DNA of 64,000 bases. Origin: Apostichopus japonicus (taxonomy: Eukaryota > Echinodermata > Holothuroidea > Aspidochirotida > Stichopodidae). The notes under the pieces are model-generated. The model had not been told where the DNA came from, did not search any database, and saw only the letters and a program-made list of their open reading frames with translations. The stretch spans positions 446,501-510,500 of the forward strand of contig NC_092576.1 of the NCBI RefSeq assembly GCF_037975245.1, read 5' to 3'. Position numbers and translations under genes: made by a program. Positions 1 through 12,023 of the stretch are shown here, piece by piece; position 1 is the stretch's first letter, and each line of letters opens with the position of its first letter.

Positions 1-275
1 TGGTTCCATGGCTCAGTGTAAATGACTACTATGTCAGTCAGCATGATAAGGGTTAACCTCAAGGACATTACACCAGTTTTTGGACAAAATGACCTAATCA
101 GAAGCAGGTTTTGAACATGGTGCACAAATTTTCTTGATCAAATCTATATCTTAATGTAATTCCTTTAACAACGAAACAAAACTATGAATTCACCCTCTGT
201 ATTGTTACATCTTTCAACAGCAGGTCAGAGCAATGAATAAAGATATACAACAAAAATAATGTATTCTATACTTAC

Positions 276-1329
276 TCTTGGATGCTGTTTTCCTGTGCAC
301 GTCCACCATACTGTTGACGGTACACGTAGTAGGATGTCTGTAGCACCGATGAGTTCAGGCACACAGCTTCAATACCTGGGTGTAAGGTGATGCATGCAGC
401 ACCTTCTTCATCCATCAGAGTCCTTATTTTATCTATTTCGCTGCAGCATCTACACTCCCTTGCTGTGGGCATCACAGCACACTGGCCACAATGACACCTG
501 TAAACAATACAAACCAGTTCAAATGATAAAGAGCCAATTTTCAATCACTTCATACCGGCCTCAATTAGTTGGGCATACTTACATGTCAAAATAGAAAAGG
601 GGCACCTCTGAAGGGCAATCTACCATTGAAGCTCCTTACAAGTGACATAACTAGCAAGGAGGGGGTAGCCTCTTCTCTGCAAAGGAAAATAAAACAGGCC
701 TATGTTGCCTTGTTTCCAACTCATTTTCCCACTTCTGAATCCATTCCCTAGATTCAGAAAATCTGGTTATGCCACTAGCTTAAGCAGAAATGACGAAAAG
801 CTGGTGTAAGGTGCCACCTTCTCCCCCCCCCCCCCCCTATCTGATTTGTGGTATCTTTACTAATTTGCCACTACTGCTAGAAAGATTAATAACAGACCAC
901 CTCTGAATTTGTTGTGCAATCTTCCAATTGGCTCCTTCAATCTACTAACCAAATGATTTATGTCTGTGTGACATGTTCATGAGGCAGGGTATGCCACAAC
1001 TTTTAGGAAACATAGTAACTTCCTTAACTTAACTCGACTACACTCTCATGTTATTTTGCTGCCCCATTGACAAATTTAGGAAACATTTATCGGTTCTAGG
1101 CCTAACTAGTGACACAACTACCCTATACTAAGTAGGCTAGGATTAACGTTACCATCCGTCAAGACGATCAAATTCGACATCGCTGTCCGATCCCGCTTCA
1201 ATCTTCGCTGGTCTCCGGTTCGAATATGTAGGGAAGAACTTCCCCACGATTGTCGACCATGTCCTCCATTTCCCGGCCTTCACCGCAATTGCTATCTGAA
1301 TACTGTGAGTCAATGCCACCGGCAGCCAT
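276..1329 (-). pseudogene. P2X7 intracellular-domain-like gene, copy 1 (partial, frame lesion)
   Basis: Two exons are visible on the minus strand: 1329-1153 and 497-276, with GT/AG ends and a 655-bp intron. Exon 1 starts at an ATG (MAAGGIDSQYSD), is acidic and has the family signature VLPYIFEPE. Exon 2 holds the cysteine cluster CHCGQC-x-VMP-x3-ECRCCSE followed by CITLHPGIEAVCLN, matching the cytoplasmic zinc-binding (ballast) domain of P2X7 receptors, which in many invertebrates occurs in stand-alone soluble proteins. In exon 1 the frame from the ATG meets TGA at 1200-1198, while the acidic continuation (EAGSDSDVEFDRLDGW), which splices in phase to exon 2, lies in another frame, so one indel is implied. 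Exon 2 ends at a good donor (275-274). The C-terminal exon would lie left of the window. Cellular role unknown. It could be a pseudogene or carry a local assembly indel. Confidence 0.7.
639..778. mobile_element. small hAT-like MITE in the intron of P2X7-like copy 1
   Basis: The ends CAAGTGACATAACTAGC and (reverse complement) CTAGTGGCATAACCAGA form imperfect terminal inverted repeats of the CAGTGGCATAACC type common in hAT MITEs. No clean 8-bp duplication is seen, so the call rests on the termini alone. Confidence 0.4.
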
Positions 1330-1460
1330 TTCGCGATATGTATTAGCTATGCTGTGTATGCGGTGCTGTGTATATATGCGTACTACAGTGCGTCTATAGC
1401 AACTGTACGTGGTAGCATGTTCCCTGCGACGATATCATTGCTTTCGACTTGGTAAATAAA

Positions 1461-1468
1461 TGACGTCA
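1461..1468. promoter_or_regulatory. CRE palindrome TGACGTCA upstream of P2X7-like copy 1
   Basis: A perfect CREB/ATF consensus lies 132 bp upstream of the minus-strand ATG. The position resembles that of CRE sites ahead of the other two P2X7-like genes and the THAP gene in this window. Confidence 0.5.
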
Positions 1469-2217
1469 TTTGTTTTCGACTTTCCCTGAACGAGTCAATC
1501 TAGCCGATTTTTGCGGAGTTTATGTTGCTTGATAGGAAGAAAATGCAAGGGACTTATGAAAAAAGAAGTCATTAGATGTTTTGTTCGTTGTTTATGTATC
1601 ATTTTGTGATTTTTCATCTTAATCCAAATCTTAACTTTCTTGTAACAGACTGCTGAATAAGGTAATATTTTCGAGAAGTTTGAGATTTCTACATACCCAA
1701 TGCACTGCGCAGAACATATACAGTTTTCACTCTTCTGCGCCCCCCCCCCCTTGTGATGTCACTGAATCTATTACGTAATAGTACTTTTTACCGATTTCTA
1801 CCCCTTTTGAGACGAAAAAAATCGCGGTGTTGGGTTTTTCTTAATGTAAGAATTGTTAAGTTTAATATTATGTAAAGTCAAGTCTACGTGTCACTTGACC
1901 TTTAAAAGTAAACTGTAACAGAGCTGGCAACTTAATATTAAAGTTACTACAGCTTTAAGGTTTGTTCTATGTAATATTCTGTGAAAGGAAGAGAAAGTAT
2001 TCTATGTGTTAAAGATATAGTAAAATGACACTTGATATATTCACAATATCACTCGATAAAAGTTGCTTACCCCAAGTAATACACTAATTCATTGAAAAAA
2101 CAACAACTTCACACCAATAAAACAAGCATTTTTTGCCAAATTTAGACCAATGTTTACGATGACCTACTTTCTGCCGAAGTTGCGCTCCAATGTAGGTCAA
2201 GCTTTTGTTCGCTCTGA

Positions 2218-2225
2218 TGACGTAG
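2218..2225. promoter_or_regulatory. CRE-like site TGACGTAG upstream of P2X7-like copy 2
   Basis: A CRE variant lies 118 bp upstream of the ATG at 2343, close to the spacing seen in copies 1 and 3. One half-site is intact and the palindrome is imperfect. Confidence 0.35.
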
Positions 2226-2342
2226 AAAGGTGAACGATTCAGACGACTGGCAAAATATCTTTTTACTGTAGTATATAACCTACACACATCTTCACATGAC
2301 ACATTATACATAAGTTTTTAAATATCACCAAATCAAGTCGGA

Positions 2343-3701
2343 ATGTCGTCAAATGACGAAAATAGTGGAAGTGAGAGTGGACAAATGTTTCTAGAATGTG
2401 AAGAAGACGATATCGACGAAATTGAAGCCGGTGAGGATCCTGAAAACGACCGTCCCGTGGTCAACGCAATTAAGCCTTATCTATATGAACCAGAGGACGA
2501 TGAAGATGACGACGAAGAGGGAGGGGAATTAGCGAACCACGTTCGCATTCATCAAATACATTCGTTAGATTGGTAAGAAGCAACTACAAACTAAGAAACT
2601 TTTTTTAAATCTTCCTTTTTTCCAAACCCCTAACGTACCGTGGGGGTTTCATCTGGCTATTTGGTTTCTCTGTCATGAAACTGGTTTACTGTAAACCGTT
2701 ACCGCTAGGCTTTATACGCTAGCCTATAGCTTTTCAAGTTCCCTATACGAAAATTATGCATTGTAACTGTAAGGCTAGGATGATAAACAGTGATGGGTCA
2801 CATTCAGAACAGTATCTTCTGATGTTTCTACGCAATGTTTTCTACGCAACATTTTCTACGTAATGTTTCTACGCAATGTCAGCAAATTTATATCAATAAT
2901 CATGATCGTATTATTTTCGTAACATTATGTGCAAATATCACCAATGGGTTTTGCTATACATTGGTTGCAGTCTAGGCTGGCCTACTTTCTAGTGCACAGG
3001 ATGTATAGCATAGCCACACATATTTCATTTTCGATGAGAATAAGGACAGCCTATGCTGTTCATAACAAAATGTCAGCAATTATTTTGTACTAAACACAGC
3101 AATTTGTGTCCCCAATAGTTTTTTCTTGAGTCTGATAGGCCCTACCCTATGCATGGTAATATAATCAATTGAACCCACTCACTGGTGAATCTTGTGAAGA
3201 TTTCAAATAAATCTGAAATATAAAAATTGAAATAGAGTACTATAATGCCATAGGCTAGTATACTGATTTCAACTATTTTTATCATTCTTATCTAGGTGCA
3301 CCTATCAAAACTGTCAGATCATGCCATCTGGGAGGGAATGTGTCTGTTGTTCAGAGGTTCCACAGGTCCTGGAAAAACGAGACGATGCAAGGACACTGTA
3401 TCACCAAGCCAACCCTACCGGTGCATTACAGAACATCCAGGATTTCAATCCGTTTGTCTTGATGTTCATGTTCTCCAAACTGCTTGGTCTCAGTACAAGC
3501 AGCAGTACAATGAACCGTATGAGGGTACTCAACATAAAATGTTTCGGCACATCTCTTACCGGCAGCTTGCAAGATGGATATGGGGTTTCCTTGGTCGTCA
3601 CCTGAGAATCGTTCTACCACTGTGCTGTTTCAGCGATTCGTGCTATCTTTCCGCCACCGGGAGATGAGGATGACCATGTTTATGTAGGATTCCTAGCATA
3701 G
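2343..3701 (+). pseudogene. P2X7 intracellular-domain-like gene, copy 2 (two compensating frame shifts)
   Basis: Exon 1 (2343-2572) begins MSSNDENSGSESG, is strongly acidic and carries IKPYLYEPE, the family signature. The donor after 2572 (TG|gtaag) and acceptor before 3296 (ctag|G) join in phase to give Trp then CTYQNCQIMPSGRECVCCSE, the P2X7 cysteine cluster (one usual Cys is Tyr here). The next part, CITEHPGFQSVCLD through SYRQLARWIWGFLGRHLRIV, is in a different frame. The C-terminal segment AIRAIFPPPGDEDDHVYVGF, stop at 3699-3701, is back in the first frame. About 190 nt is therefore out of register, and the uninterrupted frame stops at about 3603. The family is a soluble zinc-binding domain of unknown function in invertebrates. 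The gene is divergent from copy 1, about 1 kb away. Either a decaying gene or paired sequencing errors. Confidence 0.72.
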
Positions 3702-3741
3702 GATACAGTATGCATAGGCTTCATCCATTCCTGCCATTGAT

Positions 3742-3954
3742 ACTTTTTAAGAAAAGTGGCCCAAGAAAGAACCTTGGCACGAAACTGAAACGAACGGCGG
3801 CAGCTGTCACAGCAACATTGTCAACTGACTAACCTCTCGGCCCCAGTCCCCCTACATCATGACCAGTGGACTGTGATCAGGTCAGGGTGTAGCAATGTAA
3901 TTTCCTTTCCATCAGAAACTATGTACAGATACTACACATGATCTTAGGCAGAAG
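3742..3954 (-). mobile_element. SINE with a U2 snRNA-derived head, complete copy with target duplication
   Basis: The element is flanked by an exact 16-bp direct repeat (cattcctgccattgat, 3726-3741 and 3955-3970), the mark of LINE-style retrotransposition. Read on the minus strand it starts CTTCT, then CCTAAGATCATGTGTAGTAT and CTGT, matching the start of U2 snRNA with the GGCCTTTTGG segment deleted. A body with CACCCTGACCTGATCACAGT follows, then a tail GTGCCAAGGTTCTTTCTTGG that can fold on itself, ending CTTAAAAAGT. The body and tail match the copy at 35.2-35.4 kb, so this is a family and not a U2 pseudogene. Known SINE heads usually come from tRNA, 7SL or 5S; snRNA-headed SINEs (SINEU) were described in crocodilians. 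Confidence 0.8.
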
Positions 3955-3970
3955 CATTCCTGCCATTGAT

Positions 3971-5718
3971 TCCTTATTTTTTCCCCCTTTGGTCAAACAT
4001 TTCAAGAGGGCTCATTATAACAAATGGTTAAGGACAGTCAGAATATATATGATTATGTTCCACGGGTATTAAAGTAGGATTCAGAGTTTGAAGTCTCAAA
4101 CACTGTGTTTTATTCTATCAGGGCATTTTTTTGCAGATGATTCACTTCTCTGTTAGTAACTACTTCTATTTCCACTACCTCATGCATACTATATTTTCAC
4201 TAACAAGCGAGTAATTGCCTGAAGAAACATGAAGGGTTGACAGGTTTTCTTTGGTGGTGTTTTCGTATCTAAATTTCCACCCAATTTCCAGTAGCCTACT
4301 TGATAGCGTTTCAATTGAGCCAATAAGCAGGAAGCCAAAATTCCACAACATTTAAACATTTGCTTGGTACAAACACCAGAGGGCACAACATGTGTAGTAA
4401 ATCTCTGCAATAAAGTAGAAAAAAAGTTGTTACAGATTATGTAATAGGTAGTGTGTTTGCAAGAACTAAGAACTGTTGATATTCCTTTCTATATAACTCA
4501 CCATGCAATTATGTGCCATTAATGTAAGTTCATTCATTACAGGGACCAGTCTTAGCTGTCTCTTCTCAAAGCTGTCTTTTCTCTTCCCTCTTCTAGTTCA
4601 CATACTTATTGTTTGCAATCCAAGTGGCAAGAAACCTTGTTTGGTAAAAGAAAAAAGGCATGAGGGACCACAGTGAGGTATTCATTTAATCGGATGGGAA
4701 ACCATGGTTTTAGCACGGTCAATACAGCATGCCGTCTTGTCATCGTACTTTGTCTGTCACAGAACTGTTCAATACAGATGTAACAAGTGTACTTCAAATT
4801 GACTTCTTCATTGTAATCATTCGCGTGTAACCCATGAAGGTTGCCTTTCTTACTTCATTAGTATCCCGACTTGGTTGTGTAAGGACTGGAGTGACTAGAT
4901 GATCTATAGCTTAATGAAATGGTTTGATCTGCATACAACAATTTTTTGACAGAAAGGCCAGTCTTGAGCTCTGGAAAGATAACATAGTTTCTGCGAACCT
5001 ACTACCTACCATGCAGTGTGTGTCACATAAAGAAGTAGTGTGACCCCTTCTCAGGTCCAGAAATAAAGAAGAACAGATTTCAAAGTTTCTTTGTTTCCTT
5101 CTATATTTGAAAGTTGTTGTTTTATTTGCTACAGTATTTGAAATTACTACTTCTTCAAGACCACTAAAAATGAATTGGTAAAAGTTTCAGTGTGTGACTT
5201 GTTGACCTCTAATGACTTTTGACCTGTACCATGCAAACACTGAGCGTTGTTTTATTCACTGCATATGACTAGCATATAAAGTTAAAAAATTCAACTTGCT
5301 GATTTGACCTGAAAATAAAATTTTCTCATGCTTATACATCACACTTTAAAGGAATGAACTACAATGGTTTCTGTTTGAAAATGACTTTGAACCATTATAC
5401 TGCCTTAGGCACTTATTAGCAAAGATACACTACAATGCTCAAAGTTTCACGTAAACAGTTTCTTTTAAACAATGTAACACATTTTTCACTTAAAGTTTGC
5501 AAAAAAGCCATATCACTTTCAGATCTGGAAGGCTAATTAGCTCATTCCAATTTTCCATTGAATCAAGCATTTCACTATTTCAGTATACACTCTAAACTCC
5601 TTAATCTACAGTTAGACTTACACATTGAACAGTAATGCAGCTAACCTATTACAGTACTTGATTCTGACAACTAATTTGTTCAATTTCTCTGTTTGTCTTT
5701 CTAATTGTTTGAATTATC
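3971..5718. other. no recognised feature
   Basis: AT-rich sequence downstream of P2X7-like copy 2. Short open frames on either strand show no domain, codon signal or splice context that I can support. Confidence 0.5.
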
Positions 5719-5975
5719 ATTAAAGGTAAGCTGTATTGGCCCAAAATATGCTAGATATTCAGATATGGTCACCTTTGGTCAAAATTCCTAAACTGTTTTT
5801 ATTACCCACCGCGTGTAGGAAATTTACCTCACTGGGACATTCAGTCATATAGTGTGTTCATGTAAAATGTATGAAAAAAATTTGGAAATTAAAGACCTAA
5901 GGGAACGAAATTTTTGAAATCTTTTAGCAACCATAGTATGCTATAATTTGGGGCTAATATACAGAGTACCTTTAA
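5719..5975. mobile_element. fold-back MITE with TTAA-bounded inverted ends
   Basis: The left end (ATTAAAGGTAAGCTGTATTG) and the reverse complement of the right end (ATTAAAGGTACTCTGTATAT) match, and similarity continues inward with gaps (CCCAAAATATGC versus CCCCAAATTATAGC). The element can fold into one long imperfect hairpin. TTAA occurs at both edges, which could be a piggyBac-type target duplication or part of the repeat. No coding capacity. Confidence 0.55.
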
Positions 5976-6540
5976 TGGCAGCATACATGTGTGTTGCAGT
6001 CACCAAGGCTACGTACTCTTCTCCTTAAACGTATCATTAATACATTTGAGCTATGTAGTTTTAAATGAAGACTATTTATTGCTAGCTACGGCCTAGTTTA
6101 AAAATAATTTATAAACAATAGAACATGGTATATAACAAAAGCTTATCTTGCAAAATAAAAACTTAAGGTAAGGTAATCCTTAGTGGTCACTTATGATTTT
6201 ATGACCTTATGAACTTTATGAGACTTGAATTAAGCATACCTGTGACTGGAGGAAAGTATCACTTGCTTACTGTATGCTGTACATGTCATATTTCTGTACC
6301 TCAAATGACCTTTGTCCCAACAAAGCAATAGGAACCCAGAACTCACTATTGGAATAGAACATGTGATATTCAATTTTCAGACTTACTTCCAACTGAGTGA
6401 AAACAATATGGATCTTCCACTTACCAATGGCTATACCTACACTCCAAGTGTGAAGTTAAACCAACTTGCACTTCTCAATATATGGTGTTTATGAGGTTTT
6501 CAGGCTTGACCTCTATTTACCTATTTACCTCGGCAAGGAA

Positions 6541-6707
6541 TCAAAAAAGAGTAAAATGTTCTGCAATTGCTTTTTCTTTACTTGGCCTCTCAACCGTAGA
6601 ACACAGTGGAGGTGGAACTTCGACATCTGGAGTTGTATCAACTTTTACTTTGTCCTTTTCAAGTTCTACCAGTGATGTAACTTGTTCCATGAGCTCATCA
6701 ACATAAG
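6541..6707 (-). CDS. possible terminal exon with short coiled coil (THAP gene candidate)
   Basis: On the minus strand a pyrimidine-rich acceptor (tttctttcag) ends just before 6707, followed by an open frame of about 55 codons to TGA at 6543-6541. The start AYVDELMEQVTSLVELEKDK has heptad-like leucines and valines, and a proline-rich stretch (VEVPPPL) follows. It lies about 1.1 kb downstream of the THAP first exon on the same strand. THAP proteins often have a C-terminal coiled coil, so it may belong to that gene, but the phases need at least one more exon between them that I could not find. Confidence 0.35.
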
Positions 6708-7809
6708 CTGAAAGAAATATGTTTCCGATATACTCAAATTGAAATTTACACATGTGGGGTGTGTGTATGGAGAGGGAAATACATTTGATGTGACATTAGA
6801 TGACCTTTGAGCTGAGCTAGAAAATAATTGAAGGCTCAATTGTTTTGATAAAGTTCCATCTCGTTCTCATCAAAGACTCTTACTAAAATGAAACCAATTA
6901 TTATTAGGTTCAAGTTTGGCGATACCAATTTTATAATAGAATATTTTGAGTCCTCAGATTGGAGACTATTGGTTGCTTTTAGTTGTATAATTTTTTGTTT
7001 GCTCATCATGTATCTAAATTAAAAAGTAAACGGTTCAAGGCATAGACTACATTTGCAATCAGGTGACTAAGTTTTGACCTACAGCAGAAATAATCTTCTA
7101 TCAAAGTAATAATATTTCAATGGGCACATGTCCACCAATATGACCTTTGGCTTTGATTTAACCTTTGAACGCATGATCATTCACTTCATGATCAGTTACT
7201 TATATATATGGCCAAATTTTGATAGTAGGGGAGATTCTTACTATATCTGTAGCTTTTGGTGCACAGTTTGCAGTACTTTTCGCTCAATTGGTAATTGGTT
7301 ATAAGTAACTTTAGGCTAAATTGACGTTTGGTTTCACACACTGACAGTAGGGAGGCTAGTCTACGTTATTGATCAAGTAAGTTACATGCACTAATGTAGG
7401 CCCTAACTTGTGGTACTTGTAAGTTGTAGGCTTACGGACTAGGAGTAGGACAGTATGATGGCCCTTACTAGTGGTGGTACGACGTTATCAGACTACGTGT
7501 CTAACAGCAATATTGACATGTGTTTATCGCTTAAAATTGCTTGAAAAGACTTTACCTGAAAAACAAATTATCGACGGTGGATACCGACTGTAACCTAATT
7601 AACGTAAGGCCTAAGTGCAACTGCACCGAGGCTTGCCTAACAACACTACAGTAACAATACTAACACTAACATATAAATACTAACAACACTGACAGAACAA
7701 GCCAAACAAGTAAGGATTATAATCTTCGGTGCACCGAGATTTGAGTCTTCATTGCCATGCGAGCTGGGCATCTGCGACATAAAAGTGAAGGAAATAAATT
7801 GCACCTTAC

Positions 7810-8040
7810 CTGTTTCCAAAACCCTAGCTTTTGTTTCAATAAATCCTCCACGTACGAGTCAGGGGTGAAGTGTTTCGAGCATATCACCGTGTAAGGTGTA
7901 GCATGCCAGTGACAACGTTTTAACTGCACGAACTTTTCCCATCTCTTGAACACCTTATCTTCTTTTGGTATAAGATGTAAACTTGTTCCGTTTTTCTCGC
8001 TTAAGCTAGAACATCCAAACATCACACAGCGTTTCGGCAT
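7810..8040 (-). CDS. THAP-domain zinc-finger protein, first exon
   Basis: The ATG at 8040 opens MPKRCVMFGC, the canonical THAP start (C2CH zinc-coordinating DNA-binding module). Further hallmarks follow: LHLIPKEDKVFKRW with the invariant Trp, then VICSKHFTPDSY with the C-x2-H pair. The exon is exactly 77 codons and ends at a consensus donor (CAG|gtaagg at 7810/7809). The last THAP part (usually an AVPTIF-like box) must be in another exon. The upstream in-frame Met at 8118 was not chosen because THAP domains begin at the protein start. THAP domains occur in transcription regulators and P-element-like transposases, and this exon alone cannot tell which. A CRE lies 124 bp upstream. Confidence 0.8.
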
Positions 8041-8163
8041 TTTATTTTCGAAAAAGCAACACGACTTACTGCTACTGCTAGTGCTACAACCAAGGTAATA
8101 CAGACACATGGTACACATGGTAATACAGTAACCTACTTATCCACATCAGCCGTGTTCACCCTG

Positions 8164-8171
8164 TGACGTCA
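8164..8171. promoter_or_regulatory. CRE palindrome TGACGTCA upstream of the THAP gene
   Basis: A perfect CREB/ATF site 124 bp upstream of the THAP ATG (8040, minus strand), flanked by gtgacgtcactg. Confidence 0.5.
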
Positions 8172-9330
8172 CTGCCGAAGCTTTCCGGAAAAGAACGAAA
8201 ATTCGGACAAATTTGGTAAATCACAACAATCATGAAAATTACCAAAATTTGGCCAAATGAGACAAAAAATGTTAACTTCTTCATTAATAATGCCATATTA
8301 ATGCAATAATTCATCAAATTAAGACGAGTTACGCGAGCATTTTACTTGATCTTTAAGTCCTGATCACCACAACATTTTGAAGAATTAATAGTTCATGTTA
8401 AAGGGTTATGTAACACTTGCCACTCGTTATTTAACACTTGTTATGTAACAAGCGTATGTTATCTAAGTGTATGTTATTTTGCTGCTAAAACTGATACGTT
8501 ATACCCTATTTACATAAGGTCGGAATGATATTAATATTTTGTTTACCATTTCTGAAGTTGGCAGTATTTTTATATATAAATCTAGGAGTACTTCACTTTC
8601 TACTTGACTAATGGCGCCTTCATGAAGAGCAAAATAACAACTCTAAAATACGTCAACGACAGATAATCGAAGTACTTGCCCTTTCATGAGAGCCAAGTTA
8701 GTATATATGACATTAAAACTGCATGCCACTTACCATGGGTGAAGTGACATCAATCATGTGTACTTAAAGGTCTTTTTTTATTATTTTTTAAGACATAAGT
8801 AGAAAACATATACATATGCAATTGATGTCCTTGATTTGATCAACAAAAGCAACCTTCTATACTGCAAACTCTAAAGTGCAGCTAACCTTCAGACAAAACA
8901 GAATGACTGTGCATGATCTTTGTCATTTGCTAACTTTTACATCTCGCCAGAAAAAGAAAGAAACAACTATAGCGCTAATGACGCAGTTGCTCAACTACAA
9001 ACTACCTGATGTCAACGAGATATTGAACAAAGTATGTAATGGTTAGTTATTAGGCCAAGCTCAGAAACGAATCAATATTTATCTACCCAGATATTAAACC
9101 AGATTTGAGGAAAGTGGATTGAGCTAGATGCTATCTGCTAGATTTTGACCAGATTTTTGTCAATGTTTCTGGGCAGTATTTGATATATTGCAGATGACCT
9201 GAGATGGCCTTTGACCATATTACAAATGAATCACTTTTTTTTTGGCCAGTTAACTGATGATCCCATGGCCAAATAAATTCACAGTAACTCAAAAACTGTG
9301 AGAGGGGAAGGTTTTGATATGAATTTTCCA
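8172..9330. other. no recognised feature
   Basis: AT-rich, with scattered TGACCTTTG-like words also common at 5-9 kb and 47 kb. No gene or repeat boundary is identified. Confidence 0.5.

Positions 9331-10380
<1,050 letters not shown>

Positions 10381-10437
<57 letters not shown>
10381..10437. repeat. (TA)n microsatellite
   Basis: Uninterrupted TA tract following the Penelope-like element. Confidence 0.95.
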
Positions 10438-10440
<3 letters not shown>

Positions 10441-10640
10441 ACTCTAAAAACTGTTGGGCAAAACTGGTTGAGCAAACAAGGCATTGCCCAATATGAGTAA
10501 ATTTACTAACCAACAACTGAGTAAAAGAAATTACACAACTGATATGGTTAAACTTTGTTGTGCAAAAATTAAGAAGTAGTTTATTGTTACTTTCTGTTGG
10601 GCAAACAAGCTTGAGTTGCCCAATGTTGTGCAAAAACCAG
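10438..10640. repeat. ACACTCTAAAA-headed repeat, possible MITE
   Basis: Starts acactctaaaaactgttggg and contains repeated TGGGCAAA and TTGCCCAA words. A segment at 43.79-43.92 kb begins acactctaaaacaggtgagg and shares ctgggcaaa and gttgaccaac-like words. The termini are undefined. Confidence 0.35.
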
Positions 10641-10934
10641 CATTTTCGCGCCATTACTATACTGGTACTCTGCGCGATGTGCGTATATAGTGAAAGTGTT
10701 ATCACTTACACAATGGCTGACGAATTTGTTAGCGCAATACTCAAGAGGTGGGAAATGCGTTATGTGCTACATTTGAAGGTGAGCGTAAAGAAAAACAATC
10801 CTCTGCTTGGTGTGTGCATCGAACACTGCGATCTCTACATATCAGTGGTATCGAATATTCGTTCGTTCTCTCGGTGGTACATGTAGGCTATACCAGGCAT
10901 ACGTATAAAGGCTACTAATAATAATTGTTTTTCC

Positions 10935-10973
10935 ATGCGCGTAGCCAGGAATTTGCCAAGGGAGGGGCGAAAC
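10935..10973. mobile_element. fragment of a small hAT MITE, interrupted by element A
   Basis: Contains GCGCGTAGCCAGGAATTTGC and aagggaggggcgaa, the left end of the small hAT family seen at 19534 and 22780. It is cut off where element A starts. Confidence 0.5.
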
Positions 10974-11020
10974 CAGGTGCGTATCCGGGGGGGGGCGTTG
11001 GGGGCGCGCGCCCCCCGGGT

Positions 11021-11190
11021 AAGAAAAAGAGGAGAGAAAAAAAAGAGAAGAAAAAAGGAAAAAAGAGGGGAAAAAGAGGAGGAGGAGAGGAAGGAAGGGA
11101 AAAGAAAAAGAAGAAAGAGAGAAGAAGTAGAAAAGGAGGGAGTAAAAGAAAAACGCGAAGACACCGGGAAAAGAAAGAGGAACATTGACA
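11021..11190. repeat. polypurine tract inside element A
   Basis: About 170 bp of nearly pure G/A, a candidate for triplex DNA. It recurs as polypyrimidine in copies B (about 20105-20270) and C (about 23310-23460). The long K/E/R-rich open frames here are a by-product of composition. Confidence 0.85.
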
Positions 11191-12023
11191 TCATTACAGC
11201 GCTGAAGGGTAGCCAATGACGGATCAATGATTTCGTAAAAGTGTGCCTCACCCTACCCCTTATACACCGACAACTCCATTTTTTTTTGACGTTTCCATAT
11301 TCCTCTCTCACTAATGATCTATATATATACTATATATGGTCTATCATAACGCGTGTGTAGAATTGTGCTATGAAACCAACTGTGGCTGGTCTCGAACTCG
11401 ACCGTGTCGTCGGGGAACATGACGCATTTTGGGATGGGGGCGACCGCCCCCCCCCCCCCCGTTCAGCATTTTTTTAAATGATATCGCTAAGTAATTTCAA
11501 AATAGAAAGTGCTTGGATGCAACTTACAAGGCCTGGGAAGTGTCATTTCCAGCGATCTGGGAGACATTTTCGGCCAAAATTTTCTTGTACGCTTCGCGCC
11601 AACCTATGGTGGCGCTACGCTTAGATACTTTGCCTACAGCCTTCGCCCCTCCCTTGGCAAATTCCACGCTACACGCCTGTTCGAATTTGTAACGCAAACA
11701 GCAGATATCACATCATATCAGTGAGCATAAAAATGGCGTTCCATGATGAAAAGCCTCAAAACTGTCCGACTTGCCTGAAAAAATAACCAAAAATTTTCGC
11801 GCGTTCAACGTGTCAATGTCAATATCATATAAGCAAGCATCGGTTATTACATCGTATGCCATCATGTACCGTACGGTCCGTTAAAATTGCGCAGTATACC
11901 GCGGGATGCTAATGTAAACAACGACATGTCTCATGTAGATGTATAAAAAGCATGAAGGTCCAATTATGTCAAAAGTTTCTTTTACATTAGTAATGGCGAA
12001 TTAGGGGCTGCACCCCCGCCGCG

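Larger units (their letters stand above)
1330..2342. other. intergenic region between two divergent P2X7-like genes
   Basis: A bidirectional promoter region of about 1 kb separates the two head-to-head ATGs at 1329 (minus) and 2343 (plus). Apart from CRE or CRE-like sites near each end and a C-run at 1741, I recognise nothing in it. Confidence 0.5.

Noticed and set aside
4189-4410. Minus-strand 73-codon frame (MQRFTTHVVPSG) as a gene
   Set aside because: No recognisable domain, no convincing acceptor or donor, and length expected by chance.
10835-11311. K/E/R-rich and F/L/S-rich open frames at 11.0, 20.1 and 23.3 kb
   Set aside because: They come from the polypurine/polypyrimidine tract repeated in the hAT copies.
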